Shown here: piece by piece, positions 59,305-64,000 of the stretch
Numbering within the stretch: the first letter of the stretch is position 1
How the letters are laid out: each line of letters begins with the position of its first letter
NCBI GenBank assembly: GCA_017651185.1
Contig: JAGCDJ010000006.1
Coordinates: forward strand, 62,001-126,000
From: Bacteroidales bacterium
Lineage (GTDB): Bacteria; Bacteroidota; Bacteroidia; Bacteroidales; ML635J-15
Reading direction: 5' to 3'
DNA length: 64,000 bases
Notes under the pieces: generated by a model
Databases searched by the model: none
Seen by the model: only the letters and a program-made list of their open reading frames with translations
What the model was told of the DNA's origin: nothing
Translations under genes and position numbers: made by a program

Positions 59305-60693
59305 ATGAGAATGTTTAGTCAAGATGTCTATAAGGCTCGTCGTGAGAAACTTAAATTGGCGATGAAGTCTGGTGTTTGCATATTTATGGGTAATAATGAA
59401 GCCCCGATGAACTATCCCGACAACTGTTATCAGTTCCGTCAGGATAGCACTTTCCTGTATTTCTTTGGAATTTCGCAGGCCGGCTTGAAGGCGATAATCG
59501 ATGTTGAAAACAACCGCGACATAATTTTCGGTGACGAACTTACCGTTGACGATATTGTCTGGATGGGCGAGATGGCTACCATAAAGGATTTGGCTGCACG
59601 TTGCGGTGTCGTTGATGTTCGTCCTGCTGCTGAATTCGAGAAATATGTAAAGTCGGCAAAGCAAGATGTGCATTTCCTTCCGCCTTATCGCCACGACAAT
59701 ATGATTTTCCTTTCGTCGGTGCTTGATATTCCAATTCCAGAATTGCAGAAACGCTCGTCGCTTCCGTTGGTTAAGGCGGTTGTAAATCTGCGTAACGTCA
59801 AGGAACCATGCGAAATAGAGGAACTGAAGGCGGCTGCAGAAATCGGTTACGAAATGCACACCACCGCAATGAAGATGGCAAAGGATGGTGTTTCTGAGCA
59901 CGAAATCTATGGTACAATCGAAGGCATTAGCTTGAAGCACGGACTTTTGACGTCGTTCCACTCTATTGTTTCGAAGAATGGACAAATCCTTCACAACCAT
60001 ACTCACGAAAATATCCTTCACACTGGCGACTTGTTGCTCAACGATTCTGGTGCACAGACCGATATGGGTTACGCATCGGACAATACCCGTACTTTCCCTG
60101 TTGGTGGAAAGTTCTCGCAGCGCCAGAAGGACGTTTACAAGGTTGTGCTTGACACAATAAACGGTTCTATTCCAATGATGAAACCGGGCGAGACATATCA
60201 GTCAATTCACTTGAAGGCATGCGAAATCCTAGCCGAAGGTCTTAAGGGACTCGGACTTATGAAGGGCGACATGAAGGAGGCCGTACAGCTCGGCGCTCAC
60301 GCAATGTTCATGCCTCACGGACTTGGTCACATGATGGGTCTCGATGTCCACGATATGGAAGACCTCGGCCAGATAAATGTTGGTTATGACGAGGAAGTTC
60401 AGCCGATAAAGATTTTTGGTGTTGCTTCATTGCGTATGGGCAAGAGGTTGCAGGTCGGCAATGTTTTGACAAACGAACCGGGTATCTATTTCGTACCGCA
60501 ACTTATCGACATTTGGGAACGCGAGCACAAGTTCGAGCAGTTCATCAACTATGCCGAGGTTGACAAATACCGTGATTTTGGCGGTATCCGTCTTGAGGAC
60601 GATATCCTCATCACCCCGACAGGTTCACGCATTGTCGGTGACAGACGCATCCCGATCGAAATCAACGATGTAGAAGAATATATGAATCTTTAA
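59305..60693 (+). CDS. pepP: Xaa-Pro aminopeptidase
   Basis: A 462-residue M24B metallopeptidase that removes an N-terminal residue before proline. The creatinase-like N-terminal domain (1 to about 165) precedes the pita-bread domain with the metal ligands: DMGYASDNTRTF (two Asp), HGLGHMMGLDVHD (His), NEPGIYF (Glu) and GIRLEDDILIT (Glu). Full length, cytosolic. An ATG follows a clear intergenic stretch with a T-rich leader. Confidence 0.93.
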   Translation: MRMFSQDVYKARREKLKLAMKSGVCIFMGNNEAPMNYPDNCYQFRQDSTFLYFFGISQAGLKAIIDVENNRDIIFGDELTVDDIVWMGEMATIKDLAARCGVVDVRPAAEFEKYVKSAKQDVHFLPPYRHDNMIFLSSVLDIPIPELQKRSSLPLVKAVVNLRNVKEPCEIEELKAAAEIGYEMHTTAMKMAKDGVSEHEIYGTIEGISLKHGLLTSFHSIVSKNGQILHNHTHENILHTGDLLLNDSGAQTDMGYASDNTRTFPVGGKFSQRQKDVYKVVLDTINGSIPMMKPGETYQSIHLKACEILAEGLKGLGLMKGDMKEAVQLGAHAMFMPHGLGHMMGLDVHDMEDLGQINVGYDEEVQPIKIFGVASLRMGKRLQVGNVLTNEPGIYFVPQLIDIWEREHKFEQFINYAEVDKYRDFGGIRLEDDILITPTGSRIVGDRRIPIEINDVEEYMNL

Positions 60694-60700
60694 CATGTTG

Positions 60701-60721
60701 GGGCAGGTCTTAGACCTGCCC
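60701..60721. repeat. Short perfect hairpin between pepP and cmk
   Basis: GGGCAGGTC-TTA-GACCTGCCC, 9-base arms, no T tract. It looks like a dispersed palindromic element or an RNA processing site rather than a terminator. Confidence 0.55.
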
Positions 60722-60734
60722 TATATAAATTTAT

Positions 60735-61430
60735 ATGGAGAAAAAAATAACCATAGCCGTTGACGGCTTCTCATCTTGCGGTAAAAGCACCTTGGCCAAG
60801 CAGTTGGCAGCAAAACTGGGATATGTTTACATTGATACTGGAGCTATGTACCGTGCAGTTACGCTTTATGCGTTAAGAAACAATATGGTTGTAGATGAAG
60901 AACTTGATACGAAACAGCTTATATCAAGGCTCGGCGACATTGACATTCATTTCGAACTTAATGCAAACGGAGAACTGCAAACTTTCCTCAATGGCGCCAA
61001 TGTTGAACGCGAAATCCGCAAGATATATGTGTCACAGTGGGTTAGTCCAGTCGCTGCAATTCCCGAGGTTCGCCATGTCATGGTTGCACAGCAGCAGAAA
61101 ATGGGAGAGGCAAAGGGCGTTGTCATGGACGGTCGCGACATTGGAACGACGGTTTTCCCAAATGCAGAACTGAAGATTTTCGTTACTGCTGATGTTGATG
61201 TTCGTGCACAAAGGCGTTACGATGAGATGTTGTCGAAGGGCGAAACTGCTGATATGGCAGAAGTTAAGCAGAATCTTCTGGAACGCGACCGTATTGACCA
61301 AAGTCGCACTGAAAGTCCGTTGCGCAAAGCCGATGATGCCGTTGTGCTCGACAATTCGCACATTACCCGCGAAGAGCAGTTGCAAGTTGCCTATGATTGG
61401 GCTATGGAGAGGATTCAATCGTCAATCTAA
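60735..61430 (+). CDS. cmk: Cytidylate kinase
   Basis: Phosphorylates CMP/dCMP to the diphosphates. The 231-residue product has the P-loop GFSSCGKSTLAKQLA, the YIDTGAMYRAVTLYA substrate region and VVMDGRDIGTTVFPNA. It is the first of a cmk-ispH-cdd run. Confidence 0.96.
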   Translation: MEKKITIAVDGFSSCGKSTLAKQLAAKLGYVYIDTGAMYRAVTLYALRNNMVVDEELDTKQLISRLGDIDIHFELNANGELQTFLNGANVEREIRKIYVSQWVSPVAAIPEVRHVMVAQQQKMGEAKGVVMDGRDIGTTVFPNAELKIFVTADVDVRAQRRYDEMLSKGETADMAEVKQNLLERDRIDQSRTESPLRKADDAVVLDNSHITREEQLQVAYDWAMERIQSSI

Positions 61431-61444
61431 AATCGTAAATCACT

Positions 61445-62302
61445 TTGGTAGAGATAGATAAATATGCAGGATTTTGCTTTGGTGTAACCAAGGCGATAAC
61501 TTCGGCGGAAAATGAACTGTCGAAGCACGGTTCTGCATGTTGTCTTGGTAAGATTGTCCACAACCAGAAGGAGGAAAACCGTCTTGAGAAACTTGGTCTT
61601 CATACGATTGACAGGAACGAGATGCTTTCGAATCCGCCTTCACGGATGCTGATACGTGCACACGGGGAACCGCCGTCAACATACGCCGAAGCAAAACGTC
61701 TTGGCATAACTGTGGTTGACGAAACTTGTCCAGTAGTGCTTAAACTTCAAGAACTTATTGCACAGAAGTTCCACAATGACCCCGATTGCCAGATTGTCAT
61801 TTTCGGTAAGAAAGGTCACGCCGAAGTAAATGGACTTGTTGGGCAGACTGATGGAAATGCCATTGTCGTTTCGTCTGTTGAAGAAGCGGAACAACTGAAT
61901 CTCAACGGCAAAATTGCACTTTTCTCGCAAACTACTGCCGATTATCTTATGTATGCTCAAGTTGCTGAGGTTCTGAAAAGGAAAAATGGCAGGGTGGATG
62001 TTCACGAAACCGTTTGCGGAAGCGTGAAGAATAGGATTCCACGTTTGCAGGAATTTTGCCGTATGCACGATGTGATTGTGTTTGTGACCGATGATGCAAG
62101 TTCCAATGGCAGAATGTTGTACGAGGTTTGTCGCAGTACAAATCCAAAGTCGTATTTTGTAACCGATGTTGCCGATTTAAAGGCAGAATGGTTTGCCGGT
62201 TGCAATGATGTAGGTGTTAGCGGTGCAAATTCTACACCTTCGTGGTTGTTGGAAGAGGTAAACCGGAAATGTGAAGAATTAATTAAGAATAATGAAGATT
62301 AA
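61445..62302 (+). CDS. ispH: 4-hydroxy-3-methylbut-2-enyl diphosphate reductase
   Basis: Last enzyme of the MEP isoprenoid pathway, making IPP and DMAPP. The 285-residue product has the three Fe-S cysteines in AGFCFGVTKAI (Cys11), DETCPVV and HETVCGSVKNR, with the TTADY/HGEPP/SSN motifs. No ATG exists at the expected place; TTG at 61445 gives the normal start MVEIDKYAGFCFG. It overlaps cdd by 11 bases. Confidence 0.95.
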   Translation: MVEIDKYAGFCFGVTKAITSAENELSKHGSACCLGKIVHNQKEENRLEKLGLHTIDRNEMLSNPPSRMLIRAHGEPPSTYAEAKRLGITVVDETCPVVLKLQELIAQKFHNDPDCQIVIFGKKGHAEVNGLVGQTDGNAIVVSSVEEAEQLNLNGKIALFSQTTADYLMYAQVAEVLKRKNGRVDVHETVCGSVKNRIPRLQEFCRMHDVIVFVTDDASSNGRMLYEVCRSTNPKSYFVTDVADLKAEWFAGCNDVGVSGANSTPSWLLEEVNRKCEELIKNNED

Positions 62303-62774
62303 CGAATTAAAAATATGTTACAAGGTTCGTAGCCATTCGGAGTTGTCGGCCGATGAGCAAGCATTGCTGAAGGCGGCAACCGAGGCGGCAACGAGGGCAT
62401 ACGCTCCATATTCTCATTTCAGGGTTGGTGCTGCTGTTTGTCTGGCAAATGGCGAGATGATAAGCGGTTGCAATCAGGAGAATGCTGCTTTCCCGTCGGG
62501 ACTATGTGCCGAGCGTGTAACAGTTTTTTATGCAAACGCCAAATGTCCCGATGTGGCTGTGGATACGCTTCTGATTACCGTTATTGATGAAAAGGGTGAT
62601 TATCGGTGCGAACCTATTCCTCCTTGCGGTGCTTGTCGTCAGGTGCTTGTCGAGACGGAAAGTAGGCAAAAGGCACCGATGCGGGTTTTGTTGGTGGGCA
62701 AGGACGATGTGTACGAATTTGCTTCGGCATCAGATTTGCTACCGTTGGTTTTTTCAGGTAATGAATTATTGTAA
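62292..62774 (+). CDS. cdd: Cytidine deaminase
   Basis: Converts (deoxy)cytidine to (deoxy)uridine. The 160-residue tetrameric-type enzyme has CAERV (zinc Cys and catalytic Glu) and PPCGACRQVL (two further Cys). Pairing with cmk in one operon places both in pyrimidine salvage. Translation is coupled to ispH. Confidence 0.95.
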   Translation: MKINELKICYKVRSHSELSADEQALLKAATEAATRAYAPYSHFRVGAAVCLANGEMISGCNQENAAFPSGLCAERVTVFYANAKCPDVAVDTLLITVIDEKGDYRCEPIPPCGACRQVLVETESRQKAPMRVLLVGKDDVYEFASASDLLPLVFSGNELL

Positions 62775-62779
62775 AAATT

Positions 62780-63823
62780 ATGGATATGATTAGAAAGTTT
62801 TTTGTTAATTTGTTGATTTTGTTGGGAATAGTGGTTGCTGCAAATGCACAGAAAGAATGCCCCGAAGAATGGCAGGCATATACAACCGACAAATATTTTT
62901 CAAGTTTGCAACCTGGCGAAAACGAAGAAATAAAGCCAGAAGATGATTTTTTGTCCGGATTGGAAAAGACGGCAGTGAACCGTTTGCTCAAGAATGTAAA
63001 GGTCGCCGTGCATAATCTGGTGGCATTGGAAACTTTGAACGTTGATGAGGATGCTGTAGTGAAGTATCTTGAGGAATATGGTTATGCAGCTAATGTCGGA
63101 TCTTCGATTATTGAGAAGAAAAGGTTCTACAACAACTATACGCACCACGGCTGTGCTATTGCATACATTGAGAAGGAAGTCGCAAGCAATTATTATTGCA
63201 ATGAGATAAAATCATCTCAGGCACGAGTGACCGATTCGTTGTCATCTGCAAAAAAGTACATGGCAGCAAGTCGTAACGACTTGGCCAGATTGGCGCTTGA
63301 GGCCGTAGTTCCGGGACTTACGGAAAATTCAAATGCACTTTTCCTTCTTAAGGTTTTCGGTTGTAATCAGGAGACAATCGATGCGATGCGTGAAAAACAT
63401 TCGTCACTGATACAGGAGGTCAAGTCTTTGTTTAACACTATTGGTCCAAAAATAATGGTTGCTGTTGATTATAGTGCTGATGTTTTTGGAAAACCGTACT
63501 GGACTATGCAGGAAGACATAAAGGATTGGCTTGAAACCCGTGGTATTGGTTATGTTACCGATAAGGGCAAGGCCGACTGGGTGCTTGTGATAAGGTCATC
63601 GGCAAGAAAGTACAATACTATGTCAAACGGAACGCAGACTACTTACTATTCGTATGTTGATGCGAATATTTCGTTGCAAAAGAAGTCTGAGGAAAAACCT
63701 GCATACGACAATAAGTTGTCGATAAAGGGCAGTTTTCTGAAAAGTTATGACGAGGCAGCGTATGTCGCTTACAAGGATTTGCAACCAAAGGTTCTGAAGA
63801 TTTTGGAGGATAATTTAAAGTAG
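62780..63823 (+). CDS. Exported LPP20-like protein
   Basis: A 347-residue protein with a signal peptide (MIRKFFVNLLILLGIVVAANAQ, from Met3 of the present start). Residues about 40-170 look like the LPP20/FlgT-type lipoprotein fold (LEKTAVNRLLKNVKVAVHNL...YIEKEVASNYY), and the C-terminal part (about 225-345) is a second domain of mixed fold (MVAVDYSADVF...WVLVIRSSARKY). Function unknown. It follows cdd by 5 bases. Confidence 0.65.
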   Translation: MDMIRKFFVNLLILLGIVVAANAQKECPEEWQAYTTDKYFSSLQPGENEEIKPEDDFLSGLEKTAVNRLLKNVKVAVHNLVALETLNVDEDAVVKYLEEYGYAANVGSSIIEKKRFYNNYTHHGCAIAYIEKEVASNYYCNEIKSSQARVTDSLSSAKKYMAASRNDLARLALEAVVPGLTENSNALFLLKVFGCNQETIDAMREKHSSLIQEVKSLFNTIGPKIMVAVDYSADVFGKPYWTMQEDIKDWLETRGIGYVTDKGKADWVLVIRSSARKYNTMSNGTQTTYYSYVDANISLQKKSEEKPAYDNKLSIKGSFLKSYDEAAYVAYKDLQPKVLKILEDNLK

Positions 63824-63838
63824 GTTTCAGATTTTCCG

Positions 63839-64000
63839 ATGAAAGTCCTGATTGTTGCCAACAAGATGCCATATCCGCCCAAGGATGGCGGTTCAATAGC
63901 TACACTTTCGCTCGCAAGGTCGCTGCGGAAGTGTGGTTGCATTGTGGATTTGCTGGCGATGAATACTTCCAAGCATTATTGCAATATTGGCGATATTCCT
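63839..64000 (+). CDS. Glycosyltransferase, N-terminal part
   Basis: The gene runs off the right edge; 54 residues are visible. The start MKVLIVANKMPYPPKDGGSI is that of GT-B glycosyltransferases of the family 4 type, where it forms the first strand and loop of the acceptor-binding domain. Sugar and acceptor cannot be told. Confidence 0.75.
   Translation, partial: MKVLIVANKMPYPPKDGGSIATLSLARSLRKCGCIVDLLAMNTSKHYCNIGDIP

Overview
The window is chromosomal DNA from a member of the Bacteroidota, most likely an uncultured or less-studied Bacteroidales lineage. Three things show this directly. Many genes are preceded by the phylum's promoter form, a -7 element TAnnTTTG, sometimes with a TTTG -33 element 18-23 bases upstream. 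Several protein families are typical of the group (BT_3928-like membrane protein, DUF2807 lipoprotein, small TonB proteins, RpoN with a long acidic region). One large secreted protein ends in a type A sorting domain of the type IX secretion system, which argues against Bacteroides sensu stricto. No rRNA, phage, transposase or CRISPR array was seen.

Layout. 0-10.7 kb is core: an endonuclease/exonuclease/phosphatase fragment, asnS-rpoN-PAP2-like protein, hemW with a DUF2807 lipoprotein, an acyltransferase-like gene, and a purB-ABC exporter-DUF192 operon. 10.8-12.9 kb is a two-gene accessory unit (DUF4062/ATPase/HTH regulator plus an unknown protein). 13.0-16.6 kb holds a sigma-54 activator without a DNA-binding domain, then rpe, a lipid A-type acyltransferase and a metallo-hydrolase. 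16.6-26.6 kb is an accessory island: an AAA ATPase (DUF4143) bracketed by two arrays of one 33-base repeat, two related HTH/DUF6922 antitoxin-like genes under near-identical palindromic operators (one orphaned, one beside an AbiEii-type toxin broken by a stop), an AT-rich pair with a DUF2971 protein, a frameshifted secreted protein, a large MORN/YwqK-repeat protein, and a structured RNA with its own promoter and terminator signals.

26.8-46.1 kb is mostly core: M23 peptidase, aminotransferase, dnaX, nucleoside-gate transporter, an MNT/HEPN pair, slyD-like/unknown/ung, gtrA-tex, asnB, miaB, two tonB-like genes, hflX, a glycosyltransferase 9 and a TSCPD protein. 46.2-59.2 kb is dominated by the cell surface: the type IX-secreted repeat protein, tRNA-Arg(CCG), aroQ and xerD on back-to-back promoters, a DUF362 ferredoxin-like lipoprotein with a BT_3928-like protein, a TMTC-like membrane/TPR protein overlapping a polytopic membrane protein, and a secreted C1 peptidase followed by a short duplicated fragment of itself. 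59.3-64.0 kb is pepP, cmk, ispH, cdd, an exported protein and the start of a glycosyltransferase.

The parts most worth a second look are the accessory island (shared operator, repeat-bracketed ATPase, decaying toxin-antitoxin loci, the RNA upstream of the MORN gene), the HTH-less sigma-54 activator, and the xerD/aroQ symmetric promoter. I do not see one clear-cut complete new defence system; the nearest candidates are the two-gene units at 10.8-12.9 kb and 19.5-20.6 kb.
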